Below are positions 42,615 through 53,906 of a stretch of DNA of 64,000 bases, one piece after another. The stretch lies in NCBI GenBank assembly GCA_948567375.1, contig OX419762.1, positions 38,049,034-38,113,033 of the forward strand, in the 5' to 3' direction. Every line of letters begins with the position of its first letter. Positions within the stretch are counted from its first letter, which is position 1. The DNA comes from Lunularia cruciata (Eukaryota; Streptophyta; Marchantiopsida; Lunulariales; Lunulariaceae). The notes under the pieces are model-generated. The model searched no databases and was not told the origin of the DNA. It saw only the letters and a program-made list of their open reading frames with translations. The position numbers were made by a program, and so were the translations under genes.

Positions 42615-42969
42615 GTGGATGCATTCTACTCTTGCACGTATATCACCTTCTTGCGAGCTGATTCATTCTATTTCCTCTTTTGTTGAGCACAATTCATTCT
42701 CTTGTCTCTTTTCTTTTTTCAATTCGGTGCAAACTTCTACAATCCCTCTTTATGTGAATTCATTCCTTTTACAAAATTTAAGGTACTGACAACTTTTTCT
42801 ATAAGAGATATTGATAGCTTTTCTTATTAGTGATTTCAACTCTTGTTCTTCTTGTCAGCTTCTTGTGAGTTATCCCATTTCAGATCTAGTAGGACAAGCA
42901 AGAAGTGTAGGAACGAGGAGAGATGAAATGCAAGAAGGAAGATATATTGATCGTTTTGTTTTGGTTAGT

Positions 42970-43415
42970 TGTCACGCTATTTGTAGTGTTGCATCTAGAT
43001 TGCTCGGACGCTGGAGTCTAAGTGACAGTAGTTAGAGTTATCTCAGCAGTTTCTCAGAGATTACTTTCCGACGGTCAGATTTTGTGTTGGGGTATTGACT
43101 TCACGGTGGGGCCCATTGTCACTTTGCACCGTTTGCACCGTCAAGTGTGCCGTCAGTGGGACCATTAGGATTTCAGACCTAGCTCGAGTCCAGGGGGTAT
43201 ACTTTCAAAGTGCAGCTCTAGGGAGCTCACTTCTCTGATGTTAAGCCTTCGAGTTCTTAGCTATGGTGGACAGAGGCCGGCGAGCGTCACTTGGATTCTC
43301 TTAGCTAGAGTGGGTGTGGCTTGACTGTAATCAGTGCCCAATTGTTGGCAGTTTATAGAGAGACAGATCACATACTGATCCTAGTTGAATTTGAGAGTTG
43401 TAAACAATCTGATTA
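42970..43415 (+). repeat. LTR-like repeat, copy A (possible solo LTR)
   Basis: About 446 bp closely matching 63316-63766. It starts TGTCACGC and ends ...CAATCTGATTA. Long shared words include TTCACGGTGGGGCCCA, TTTGCACCGTTTGCACCGTC, GTGCCGTCAGTGGGACC and GACAGAGGCCGGCGAGCGTC. GC content is well above the neighbourhood. No retroelement body flanks it on either side, so it is probably a solo LTR; target-site duplications are not evident. Confidence 0.7.
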
Positions 43416-44139
43416 ATTGTGGCACTTTAGAGTCTATGTATGACTTATGTATGAGTTGTGCTTCTATAGTGTATGATGTTGACAACAATGTATGTTGTGT
43501 AGCAATGTATATACGCACAACATAGTTGTTTTCCTCTATTCAAGAACACTAGTAGGAAATTCTGATCAACAGACTGTGGTTTTGCGCTTAAACCCAATTT
43601 AGATTGTCTTGCGCTTAGGTTTATTGGATCTCGGTCTGTGGCTGATCGGTTGTTTGTACCTAAAATTGAATACAAGTGCTTGTTAGGTCTTCCTTTGGTA
43701 TTTCACTAATGCATTGCAAGACTTTTATTTTGACTGGAATGTCCTTGGGTAGCTTGGCTTTACGTAAAGACACCATATCGATGTTTTCCGAGTGAATACA
43801 CCACACGCAAACGTCGAAGAGCACTCCTGCAATAACATGTTCATATTCCCATGTGGAAACTATTTGAGACTTGAGGGGTCCTTGGAGCAGTCGCGGCGTA
43901 TCTAAAGATTGCCTCCGAGTTGTAGCCACTCGAGCTAAATGTCCAAATATCGATATGGCAATCATCTACAACAAGTTGGCAGAATATTGGCAGCTCTTAG
44001 GACATATATTCTTTAGAATGAATAGGGAATGGCAAATTTTCCTAGTGTTTTGTAGCCCTTTAGACATCATATCATGGATTTTTGTGACCTCAAGTGTATG
44101 GCGTGCAAGATGAACTATCTTTTACTCCAACAAGTACCG
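43416..44139. other. Unassigned interval with one minus-strand ORF
   Basis: A 101-codon minus-strand frame at 43660-43965 (containing IFGHLARVATTRRQS and LPKDIPVKIKVLQC) stays open but matches nothing I know. A CACTAGTAGGAAAT word at 43547 is discussed among rejected items. Confidence 0.4.
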
Positions 44140-44960
44140 CATCTAGTGACCATGTCAGCATACACGACATAGTTGCTACATTCTCTTAGTTGACTTGTCC
44201 ATTCCTTGAGCCACTAGAGCATGTCTTTGCTCTTCTCTGGCAAGGGTGCAGGCTCTTGGATCCTAGCTTGACCGTGCATTAGGGATTCCGACTCGCACCA
44301 ACCACTTTCTCTCTAGCGATGAGATTCTGCCTAGGTTTGGTCCATCTGTTTGCATCTTTGTTACTCACTTGTGAGTGTGGTTCTACACTAAATGCAACTG
44401 TGGTCCATATGACATGGTGTTCTTTTGGAGGACAAAGGACAGCTACCCATGATGCTATTAGGGATATAGTGTTTGCTATGGCACAAGAGAGTGGATACCT
44501 TGCTTGGAGGGAAAGTTTGTATGCTTTGCAATTGATACATGTTAGAGCAGATTGATACTTGTTTCAAGATGATCAGGTGATAGTGGTAGATGGTTTTGGT
44601 TATAGATCCTAAGCATGATGCAGTTTTGGAGGGAGTGATTGCTCATCCTCCTAGATGGGCAGCAAGCAGAGTAGCAACACGCAAGGTCTCCAAGTATAAG
44701 GGTATGCAACAAGGTCACCTCATTGTTCCTCTAGCGTGGGAGTTATATGGAGCATTGTGCACGCTTTTCAAGGAGTGTGCAAGAGCTTATCATATTAGGT
44801 ATCAGGGTACCACTCTCACTCTCATACTTTGTAACATACTTTAAACAACATGTCCATTGCTCTGAAGAGAGCATTGACTGGTGCAATCCCTAGGAGAGCA
44901 ATCACACTCGATGATGCTCCTTTGGATGTTCCAATAGTTAATTGACCTTATGACTTGCAT
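44140..44960 (+). pseudogene. R2-like element, C-terminal fragment
   Basis: The + strand copy of the same family as 32320-35660. 44319-44555 reads LGLVHLFASLLLTCECG, the CXC...HX4C pattern, and ATHDAIRDIVFAMAQESGYLAW. After the frame stop, DDQVIVVD and later RRAITLDDAPLDVPIV and DLLGVVGQISHIN match the tail of the first copy. Upstream to about 44140 nucleotide similarity continues (GGATCCTAGCTTGA, GTGCATTAGGG). It is 5'-truncated, as is common for non-LTR elements. Confidence 0.7.
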
Positions 44961-45980
44961 TGCTCGGATCTCTTAGGTGTGGTAGGGCAGATTTCTCATA
45001 TCAATACTATTGGCGCCTAGCCCCATTTTACCTCTTTTGTCTCTCCGTTGTATTGCTTGATGGGTCTTCCGATCCTTCACGTGTTGTACATGGTCGCCTT
45101 TCTTGACTCTACCGAGAAGTAACAACTTGAAGTTCATCAATGCGTATACACTTTCAAGAGTCGGTACAGGTTCTCCGTAACCAGCAAGAAACCGAACCAA
45201 AGGTGTACAATTGCGTTAAGACCAATTAATATTTCATCCAATTATGTGACTTGGACTTTAAATTGAACATTTGACTTAGAATCAGTAACATAATAATCTG
45301 TTCTGTTGACAATGCTTCGAAAACAGGGGGTAGATGCTTCTACACAAACATATGATATCCAAGAAGCCACGAAAACCTACCTAAAATGCAACTTATTAAC
45401 TGATGTAGGAAGCCATGAAGACATGGAAACTTAGCTAGGCTACCCTATCCTGACCGAAAATCTAAACAGCACATCGACTTATAACGACAGGAAGTGTATT
45501 GCGAATGAAGCTGAACAAAACACACTTATTCATGCAAATGCAACAAGTAATCTTGACTAAACATATAGGGGATGCAGACTTCCTCTTTGTCGAGATAGCT
45601 TGCTACCTTTTAGGCATTTATACTTCGATGTCGCTCCTCCGATGTTCTCTTTCACTCCTCCGATGTTCTCTTTCACATCCAAACAGAACCACAGACATTC
45701 AACATAGAATGGTCTCAAGGAACAGCAATTTAGAGATGATAACTTTTCTGACGCAGAAGTAACTTCAACTCATCAAGTAAAGAGAAGAGAACTATAAACA
45801 ACGTGGGCATGCAAAATGGCTGTATGAGCCCTTTGACTAACCTGGTGGAAGTTTGAGATTTCGTTGGAAGTTCAATTAAAAGCACAGTGCCCAAGTGCCT
45901 CGTACCACACATATTCTATTTCCCAGATTTAGGACACATCAATCAACTTTTTTGCCTAAGGAAGGGAACCAATCTATTTA
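44961..45980. other. Unassigned interval
   Basis: No gene recognised. It contains a 20-bp direct repeat (CACTCCTCCGATGTTCTCTTT-like) at about 45633-45674. Confidence 0.45.
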
Positions 45981-46083
45981 ATGCCTTGTGATTTGAGATT
46001 GCCGGAGCTGGACGCATGGAACAGAACCCATATAAAAGCTGAGTATGTCTTAATGTACACTTCACTTGAGTACCTGAAAGTAC

Positions 46084-46775
46084 TCAGGTGAAGCATACAG
46101 GTAGTATGCACAATGCACTGATAGTGGTAGAATGTATAATACTGCATGAACTCTTTGCGTCGTGTAATGTCTGAGTTACAGAAGTTGTTGTCTGTGTGCA
46201 ATTGGGAAGTAAGATACATAATGTTAGAATGTGAACAGTAGAGGGCTTAGAGGGGTGAAACTTATCTTTGTGTGGAAACCACGTTCCTACACTCCCTTTT
46301 AAGTAAAAACCACCTCCAAATTGACCAAGCATAGACAGATGACTGGCCAATTTAGGTCCTGAGAGCCCCTTGGTGAACATATCTGCTCTCATTTCCAGAA
46401 GTTGTACAATACTGAAATGAGATTTTTTGTTCTGCAGCTAATTGCTTAATAAAAATTTAATGCACAGCGATGTGCTTGGTTCTAGCATGGAATCTAGCAG
46501 AATCTACCAAAGCAATAGATGACTGATTGTCACACCAAATAGCATTGGATGAGGGTGAAGTATGTTTCAGATCATGTAGAAGATTTCTTAACCAAATTGC
46601 CTTTGAAGCAGCCTTCGTCATGGCTATATATTCCAACTTTGTACTAGACGGAGCAGATGACTTTTGATGTGGAGATCCCCGGCTCACCTCTCCTTGGGAC
46701 AAGATGAAGCGGTAACTGGATGTTGAGTGGCACTCATCTATCTCACCAGCCCCGTATGCATCAAAGAAACCGTAT
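46084..46775 (-). pseudogene. Ty1/Copia RNase H end and LTR start
   Basis: 46457-46775 reads FDAYGAGEIDECHSTSSYRF, then SSTKLEYIAMTKAASKAIWLRNLL and IWCDNQSSIALVDSARFHARTKHIAVH, the hallmark C-terminal RNase H of Copia pol. 46330-46392 continues with MRADMFTKGLSGPKL. An AAAAGGGAGTG purine tract then abuts TGTAGGAACG (46295 downward), which looks like the start of the 3' LTR. A stop or frameshift lies between the parts. The rest of pol is missing. Confidence 0.85.
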
Positions 46776-47690
46776 AATGGTTTGGGGACACTAGCACATT
46801 TGCACTAAATATAAAAATCTGTTGTGCAATTCACATACATGTATGCTTACATACTTGAATGTGTGCTCCACCTGGATCATGCATATATTGGGATGTTTCA
46901 ATGATAACCTTTGTACCACCTGTAAAAATTCTAATAAGTATCATATGAAATTTGTGCAGGTAGCAAAGAGGAGGGTACTTGGAATTTTTACAAGTCCTTA
47001 CATGTAGACGTAAAATATTAATTGTTGCATGTGGACGTTTATGGAGAATGAATGTCTCCTATAAAAATTTATCAGAGTATGTATGTAATAATTAGGCACT
47101 TTAATAAATCAGGCGGTTGGTACTAATCAGGCACTTTAATAATCAAGGTTATTTTTTTAAAACAAAAATGTGGATTTGTTTTGAATTGTCATGTATTTTG
47201 AATCTTGGAGAAAGAGCGCTAGACTGGAGACAAGGAGAAGACTTGAAATAGCATTGAATAGGGTCAAGCTTGCCTAAGAGAGGATTTGAATAGCAGTTGA
47301 GTTTTCATGATAGAGGGAGTGAGGAACAAACTTTCAAGATAGAGTGAGAAACAAACTTTTGAGAAGCAATGGGGACAATTTGAAAATAGAATGTGACTTG
47401 TCAAATTGAGATTGCATACTTGCAAGAGGCATTTTGAGAAGCACAAGAAGAATTTTGAAGATGGAAGTTCTAGCATAGTGGGATAGATTTTTGTGGGATA
47501 GGGTGGGGGTGCAAGGAGATAGATCTGTAGAGAAAGAGACGTAGATCTCTCAAGAGATTGTAGATGCATGGAAGGTAGAGACAAGGAGAAATATCTTGAG
47601 AGATTGTGGGTGCACTTGAGACTATTGTGGTGCTTTGAGCAGAAATGGTACATCACCATGCCCTTCATTAGTTTGCTCATTGAGTTGACA
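46776..47690. other. Unassigned interval, purine-rich end
   Basis: No gene recognised. 47210-47600 is GA-rich on the + strand with AGAGATTGTAGATG and GAGAGATTGTGGGTG repeats, similar in style to the tracts at 50-51 kb and 56-58 kb. Confidence 0.45.
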
Positions 47691-47699
47691 AATGAGATT

Positions 47700-48400
47700 A
47701 AAAAGTTGTATGTAGGAGCAGTGAGTTTGATGATGAGCAGCTTGAGTATGATAACAAAACTAAGAGGAAGTTTTGGGATGCAGATGAGTGGATGGACAAA
47801 TCCAAATGTGGTTCAGATGATTTTTGCATTGAGGAGAGGAAATCACTTTTAAAATGGTGGCATTTTTCACATTTTGTGCAGTACTCGGGAGATCAAAGTT
47901 ACATTTGCAAGCAAAGTGAATGTTTTTCTTTGTTGTTTAAAACTTGGGATCCCTTCTATTTAAACAATGATAAGAATGGACATTAATTTTACTTGAGCTC
48001 ATAAGAGATCATACAATTTTTGTGGAGAGTAAGTTGGGGAGAAACAGCCCCATGTGGATCCAACTCACCATTGCATTTAGATAGATTTGGACACAATGGG
48101 AATGGTGCTTGCATAGCAAAGGGCCTAATATGTGGGCATTAGTTCTAGATCTACTACTCCATTCATAGGTAGAGTTATCATGGCAATTCTTGCAAATCTT
48201 GAGAAATAGTTTGTTTGGCCTAATGAGGAAGAGAGAGAGAGGACATCAAAGGTTATTGGATTAAAAGGTTTTCTTGCGTGCATGGGATTGGTGGATGGGA
48301 CTCTCTTCCCATTGACCCAACCCCCTAGAATTGATGGAAAAAAATACTGTAGTTGGAAAGTCTCCTACTCTTCAATGGACAAATTATTTATGACAATATG
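47700..48400 (+). pseudogene. PIF/Harbinger transposase remnant
   Basis: Pieces in order on the + strand are an acidic N-terminal segment (about 47727-47980), LDRFGHNGNGACIAKG (48080), then WPNEEERERTSKVIGLKGFLAC and MGLVDGTLFPLTQPP (48215-48330). The WP-x-EER...GF.xCxGxVDGT pattern is typical of the DDE transposase of PIF/Harbinger elements, with the first catalytic Asp in VDGT. A TAG within the region, a frameshift near 48140 and a stop near 48405 inactivate it, and the second and third catalytic acids are not found. Confidence 0.7.
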
Positions 48401-48404
48401 AGAA

Positions 48405-49440
48405 GAATAATTCAGTTCTCCTTGAGTAAGAAATTTTTTATGTTTCTTTGCTTTTTGACATTTTGGTAAGAAATTTATCTTTGTTCCTTGAGGTTATCTT
48501 TGTTCATATAGAATTTGGTTATATTGAAAGTTATGACAAAAGCTTGATATCACATCATAGAGAGGAATATCATAGAGAGGTTGTCTCCAATGGTTTGATG
48601 CATGCAAGCAAATTTCTTACCATTTCCATTTCAGTTCATTTCTTACCTTGTTTTGATTTTTTAGAGAGAGGCCGGATACCTCCAACACATTATTTGAGAG
48701 AGAGGTTGCTTTCAATTTTTCTTATTAGAGTTTTATGACTATGCAAATTTCTCAACCTATGTATTTTGTATATTTATGGTGGTAATTATAGGTTTTTTTG
48801 TAAATTTATAAGGATGCCATGCTCTTATCATGACAAAACTTGTCTAAAAGAGTTTGCATTGTGCATAAAATTGAATATATGAAGAGATAGTAATTCTTTC
48901 AAACACCACCAATATCTAATTGGTAATTTGGGTTATGTCCCTATGAGCCATCTAGTACCTTCATTTAAAGTACAATAAACTCAAGACATAATAGATTTTA
49001 ACAAATGTGTAGCTAGGACACAAGTCATTAATGAGCACAATTGAAGAATTCTAAAGAGTAGATTGCATTCACCCTGAGAAGTCTCAGTTCAGTTGAAAAG
49101 CAAGATAAATAAATCAATATTTTTGTGATGGATCAGCATATGTGTTATTTTGCACACCTTTTCTATCAATAGATAGGACACTTGGGAAGAAATGGAAGAG
49201 TTGATAAATCAAGCAATGGAAGGAAAACATCAATCTGTGGGATACACCCATGGTATCAAAGAAAAAAGGTCTTTTGTTGTGAACACATGTCTTGCTTTCA
49301 ATTGCCAAGTTTGGTTCTTAAGCATCTTAATAAAATGATCTTTCATTTGGAAGTTATTATGGATCTTCTATGATTATCCTTGTTTCAAATTGAAAGCAAA
49401 GAATGTCTGGTGTTCAAAAATGAGAAATGGCATATGCTTA
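48405..49440. other. Unassigned interval
   Basis: AT-rich, with only short frames. It may include decayed transposon sequence after the Harbinger remnant. Confidence 0.4.
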
Positions 49441-49449
49441 TCCTTGGAA

Positions 49450-49945
49450 AGGTTATAGATAGATGCAGGTTTCAAATATTGACTTTATGTTTACATATGG
49501 TTGTTTTAATAAGAAATAATATTAGTGAGTTAAGTTTTGGTTTACACATGTGTTGTGCAAGGTATGATTTAAGCCCAGGTTTATATATTTCTGAGGTATT
49601 TTCTGGTTATATATTCTCCGTGACATGGTAATTTGAGTCTAGGTTAGATATGTCTATGGTGAGTTGAGTTTTATTTATATATTTCTCCTGCAAAATATGA
49701 TTTAAGTCCAGCTTTAATGGATATATCCATTTTCAGTTGACTTGTATTCCATGTGCAAGATATGAGTTAAGTCCCGTTGATATATTTGACATATTGAGTC
49801 GAGTGAAATTTATATAGTCCAAAGGTATGAACTAAGTCTTGGTGATATACTGTATTGATTTGTAGCCATCTATTCCCAAGGCAAGATATGACTTAAATCA
49901 TGCTTATATAATTCCAATACAAGTAAAGTCCTGATTATATATTTC
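49450..49945. repeat. Degenerate ~65-bp tandem repeat
   Basis: A word like CAAGATATGANTTAAGTCC followed by TTATATAT recurs at about 49558, 49692, 49755, 49823 and 49883, with spacing near 60-68 bp or a double of it. Individual units are highly diverged. Confidence 0.7.
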
Positions 49946-49976
49946 CTTTATGTGTTCAATGAGTGCATTATAATTT

Positions 49977-50000
49977 TTTAATTAATTAATTAATTAATAT
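49977..50000. repeat. (TTAA)n microsatellite
   Basis: About six TTAA units, followed by a short TA run at 50011-50018. Confidence 0.85.
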
Positions 50001-50169
50001 TTTCCCTGATATATATATTAACAGATCATACATTTATATCTTAACAAATCTCACAATTTAGAACAAAATCCATAGCTCTCATATAAAGTTACTAGAATAT
50101 GTAGAAGTTCATTGTAAGAAGTCATATTGCCTTTGCAAAATTGTAAACTCCCTTGCACCAATATCCATT

Positions 50170-51180
50170 TTAAATGAGGAAGAAAAGTTCTGAGATGGGA
50201 TGGGATGTTGTTGTAGGGAGGAGTTGTTGTGAGATTCCAAAAGGTCTTTGCTCTATGGAGGAGCTTGTTGCTATAGGGAAGGGTGCCTACTATATGGAAG
50301 AGGAAGAGCCATTTTTGAAGCAACTTTTTTTTTGGTCAAAGTGTGAGAACAAGTTCTAAATTCATAAAACACCACATGAAACAAAAATTACATTTTCAGA
50401 AGAGAGGTCTTAAGGAGAAAGAAGATAGGAAGGCCCAAAGGGTTTTTGATATCAAGGAGGGTGACATGTATTGTGAATTCAAGCAAGGTGATATTTTGGA
50501 GAGAGAAATCTAGGCATGGGGAGATTTGAGAATTGAAAAGGGAAAGGAGAGATACACTTATCAAAGAGAGAAGTGATTGGCAAACTTGTATCAAATAATT
50601 GAGAGAGAGAGTTAGTCAATTTTTTGGGAGGGAGAGATCTCACTGCATTAGAGAAATTGTGTTTAGAATCTGCAAAGAGAACGCAAGAATGAAAGAGTAA
50701 AGACCAATTTCAAATTGTTTCAGAAAATAATTGGGAGGGAGAGCAAAGACAAGACCATTTTGAAAAGGACCAGGAGTGAAAGAGAAAACATGACACTTCT
50801 TCAAAACTTGGGGGAGAGAAGGGTTGAAAAGGTTTTGAAGAAGGACCGAGAGATAGAAAGAAGATGGGACCAGTTTCAAAGAAGGAAAATATTTTCTTAA
50901 ACTTGGGAGGGAGGGAGAAGGGTTGAAAAGGTTTTGAAAGACTAGGAGAGAAAGCATAATTGAAAGATTTTCAAAGAAGAGAAAGATTCTCTTCAAAACT
51001 TAGGAGGGAGAGAGAAGGATTGCAAAGGTTTGGAAGAAGAATCAAGAGAGAGAGAGTAGACAAGACCAGGAGTGAGAGAGAAGAGACTAGATAGTTAATA
51101 AGATAAGTGAACAAGGACCAAAAGGAGAGAGAAGATTTAGGAGAGTTTATAGGACAAGGAAGTTTTTGAAGGTGGAAGAT
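50170..51180. repeat. Purine-rich tract
   Basis: The + strand is mostly G and A for about 1 kb, with GGGAGGGAGAG, AAGACCAAGAGTGAGAGAGA-like and TTTTGAAGAAG words recurring at irregular distance. Minus-strand frames here are Ser/Leu/Phe-rich by composition and are not credible genes. Confidence 0.6.
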
Positions 51181-52122
51181 GTCTAAACCAAAAACCCCAA
51201 GGCCACACCAAAAGTCAAGAAGAAACCCAAAGGCCACACCAAAACTCGAGAGGAAACTTGACAAAAAAATGGATATACTTGATTATGAAAAATTTGGGAC
51301 ATGCCTAACATGGAAGATTTCCATGAGGGAAATTGGTTGATCTGCCATCACTTGATACCCAAGAGTATGAAATTCATATGATGGGCATGGATGGATAAAG
51401 AGCATATCCGGTATTTGGTGGATGGAATTCATGAATTTGATTTGGACAAATTGGGATTAAAGGTGGCAATTGGGCTTCATTACCCTTTCTCTCACCTAAG
51501 TTACAAACCCATATATTCTATTTTCCTGAATCTCATGTTGAATTTCATGTTCCCTATCTTGTTCAACCTCAAAATGTCCCAAACTCAAATAGTCATGAAC
51601 AAAAATAGTCTCAAATATTCTTAAATGATGAATAGTCAAAAACCCTAGTGGAACTATAGTGAACCCCTAACTAGTAACAAAAATGCAACAAAATCCTAGC
51701 AAAATCCAACACTAGCACCAGCAAAACCATAGGTTTTCTTTGCTATATTGTGTCCTACAGCGGAACCTTAGCAAAATCCAGATTATGCAAAGGAAAAACC
51801 ACAAAATAATGGTAGCTCCTCAATGGTATCATGGAAAAACCTGAGCAGAATTGTGGCAACATTTGACTTTGGACTTTCCACTTTTTTGGATTGTAGTGAA
51901 TTTGCCTTCATTATGAACCCAACTTCATTATCTATTCTTTGGATTAATTTTTGAAATTGAGAAAAAATAATTTGTATGCAAGAATTTTCTTTGAGCATTT
52001 GTGCAGAATTTGCTTTGAGCATTTGTGAAGAATTTTACTTTGAGATATTTCTTGGATTGCAGATTTGTTTGTGCACCAAATTTGCACATTCATGGGTAAG
52101 GAACACACACTAAGATGATTGA
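51181..52122. other. Unassigned interval
   Basis: Contains a short duplication of AAGGCCACACCAAAA (51210 and 51232) and scattered AAAACC(C)TA words, but no gene. Confidence 0.45.
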
Positions 52123-52488
52123 TTGGAGGCCTTTCACCTTGGTTTGGAGGTGATTTGTGAAGCATTTGCTTTGCCACTTGGGACATGTGGCACCAAAAAG
52201 ATAGTACCTTATTATCGGTTACAAGACTTGTTTCCACTTAGAGATCACATTGCATGCAAGTATCTAGCACAATTATGTGTGTATAAAGCATGGCATCCTT
52301 TCTGCCATATGATGGGAGCTCTTCTCATCCCAAGCCAAAGGCCAAAGGTGGTGCATGTATATCTCATTTTGAATGTGAAGTCCAAGTTAGAGATGTCTAG
52401 AGTGAAGCTACATCAAGCAGGTGATGATTACAATTGGACCAAGTTCATGTTACAAGCAATTAGTGCAAAGTTTGGCCTTTGTGGATAA
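52123..52488 (+). CDS. Unrecognised ORF, 121 codons
   Basis: Open from 52123 to a stop at 52486. It has plausible codon use and contains GTCGTKKIVPYYRLQDLFPL, HMMGALLIPSQRPK and KLHQAGDDYNWTKFMLQA. I do not recognise a family. It is the first of three open + strand stretches within 1.8 kb (also 52752 and 53380), which could be remnants of one larger transposon or host gene. Confidence 0.3.
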   Translation: MEAFHLGLEVICEAFALPLGTCGTKKIVPYYRLQDLFPLRDHIACKYLAQLCVYKAWHPFCHMMGALLIPSQRPKVVHVYLILNVKSKLEMSRVKLHQAGDDYNWTKFMLQAISAKFGLCG

Positions 52489-52751
52489 GAAGATTCAATC
52501 ACCCAAATGGCCATTGCTTCAAGGTGTTATATGTTAGTCAGTTTCTCAATTATATTCTCATAGAGGGTGTGTTCATGTGAGAGGACAATGTATTATATGA
52601 CATTGCTTTGGAGGTGGTTTGGCACAAGGTAGACCGCCAGGACAAGTGGATTAGGTACTAGTATCAATAGAGAGTCAATAGTATCAATAGAGTATCAATA
52701 CTAGTATCATCATGTGCTAGAGTAGCAAGTTGGGAGGAGAAGGAGAGTTTA

Positions 52752-53024
52752 GTGTTGGAAAGAGAGAGCCCTTTTGTAAGAGGAGCATGGTCTTGGGGAT
52801 TTACATGTGAGAGAGCACTCTTTGGTGGAGAGAGAGAGAGTTTTATTAGTGCTCTTTTGATAGGAGAGAGTTTTAGAATTGCTCACTTAGATGTGATTCT
52901 AGCTCAAAGAGAGTTGATGGCAGATGGTTATGAGAGGCATGAGGACTTTTATAGACAAGAATTTGTGGTTGCTATGAAAAGAGTGGAGAGAGCCCAGGCC
53001 AAGATAGGTAGGATGCAAGCATAA
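52752..53024 (+). CDS. Unrecognised ORF, helical
   Basis: A 90-codon frame with a long helix-forming part (AQRELMADGYERHEDFYRQE, then KRVERAQAKIGRMQA). It continues after a stop with LDEVTFALERSQEEVWTRSS in the same frame, so an original coiled-coil protein was probably longer. No family assigned. It may be a transposon gag-like or spacer region. Confidence 0.3.
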   Translation: MLERESPFVRGAWSWGFTCERALFGGERESFISALLIGESFRIAHLDVILAQRELMADGYERHEDFYRQEFVVAMKRVERAQAKIGRMQA

Positions 53025-53384
53025 TTAGATGAGGTTACTTTTGCATTGGAGAGATCACAAGAGGAGGTGTGGACTAGGAGTTCCCTTGTAGATATAGTGG
53101 TGCATGTAGAGACTTAGACACACATATGGGGATAAGGGTATGGTACAATCATAGGATATAAGAAAAAGTCTCATATGTCTGGAATTCCTAGGGGAGAGCC
53201 AAGCGTGATGACTAATGATGGGAATATTGTACCATGGAAGCCCTAAGTGTTAGATGATCTTGCACACCCACCAAATTTTAGAGATATCTTAGAGGAGATT
53301 GAGTGGCTAGAATAAAAGAGTATGATTTTCACATGTGAGCTTTCTAGACTTTTAATGCTTAGACAAAGGATGAGCTTTACCATA

Positions 53385-53906
53385 CAATTTATTTTTCACT
53401 TCATCTACTCTCATGAGAGGAGGAAGATTTTGGTACTAGATATTGGTTGTTTGGTAGATATCATGTGAGATAGCAATTGTCTTGCATGTCAGCGGTCCTC
53501 CATGGTAGCTTATTGTGGATGGACCATTTATAGACCATGGAGTTCCTTTACATACATCCTCTATCCCAAAGTTAGAGATTATATGGAATTTTGTATCTTA
53601 GAGTTTGAGGTTGTCATTTGGATTGATAGCACAATATATGTGGCTGTGCATATTTTGAGGGACATGTGGAGCCATGGGTTTTTACCAAAGGGTGTACATG
53701 ATAGTACTTGTCTTATGGGCTTACTTGATGACATGGAAAAGTATAGAAGCAGCTATAGAGAGTACATAGACTGGCTTTATAGTGCATGTATTGCATTGGG
53801 TCTATGTTTAAGAGGTATATTGATAGTTGATTTAGCATTTTTACCTATTGTAGGAACCATCCCCATGGTAGCATACATCTCCATCCATTTACTCCTTCTA
53901 TTCTAG
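53385..53906 (+). pseudogene. Possible FCP1-like phosphatase fragment
   Basis: Reading through two stops, the + strand gives ERRKILVLDIGCLVDI, a gap, then KVRDYMEFCILEFEVVIWIDST and a further 90 open codons. FCP1/NLI-interacting-factor phosphatases have the same layout: a DLxGLL strand, then a region like RPxLxEFLxxCFxxFEVxIWSS. The catalytic DxD motif is not intact here (LDIG). The downstream part does not match the family in my memory, so this is either a decayed gene fragment or chance similarity. Confidence 0.35.

Noticed and set aside
43547-43560. CACTAGTAGGAAAT, like a CACTA (EnSpm) terminus, followed by repeated TTGCGCTTA words
   Set aside because: No complementary terminus and no transposase were found within reach, so one 14-base match is not enough.
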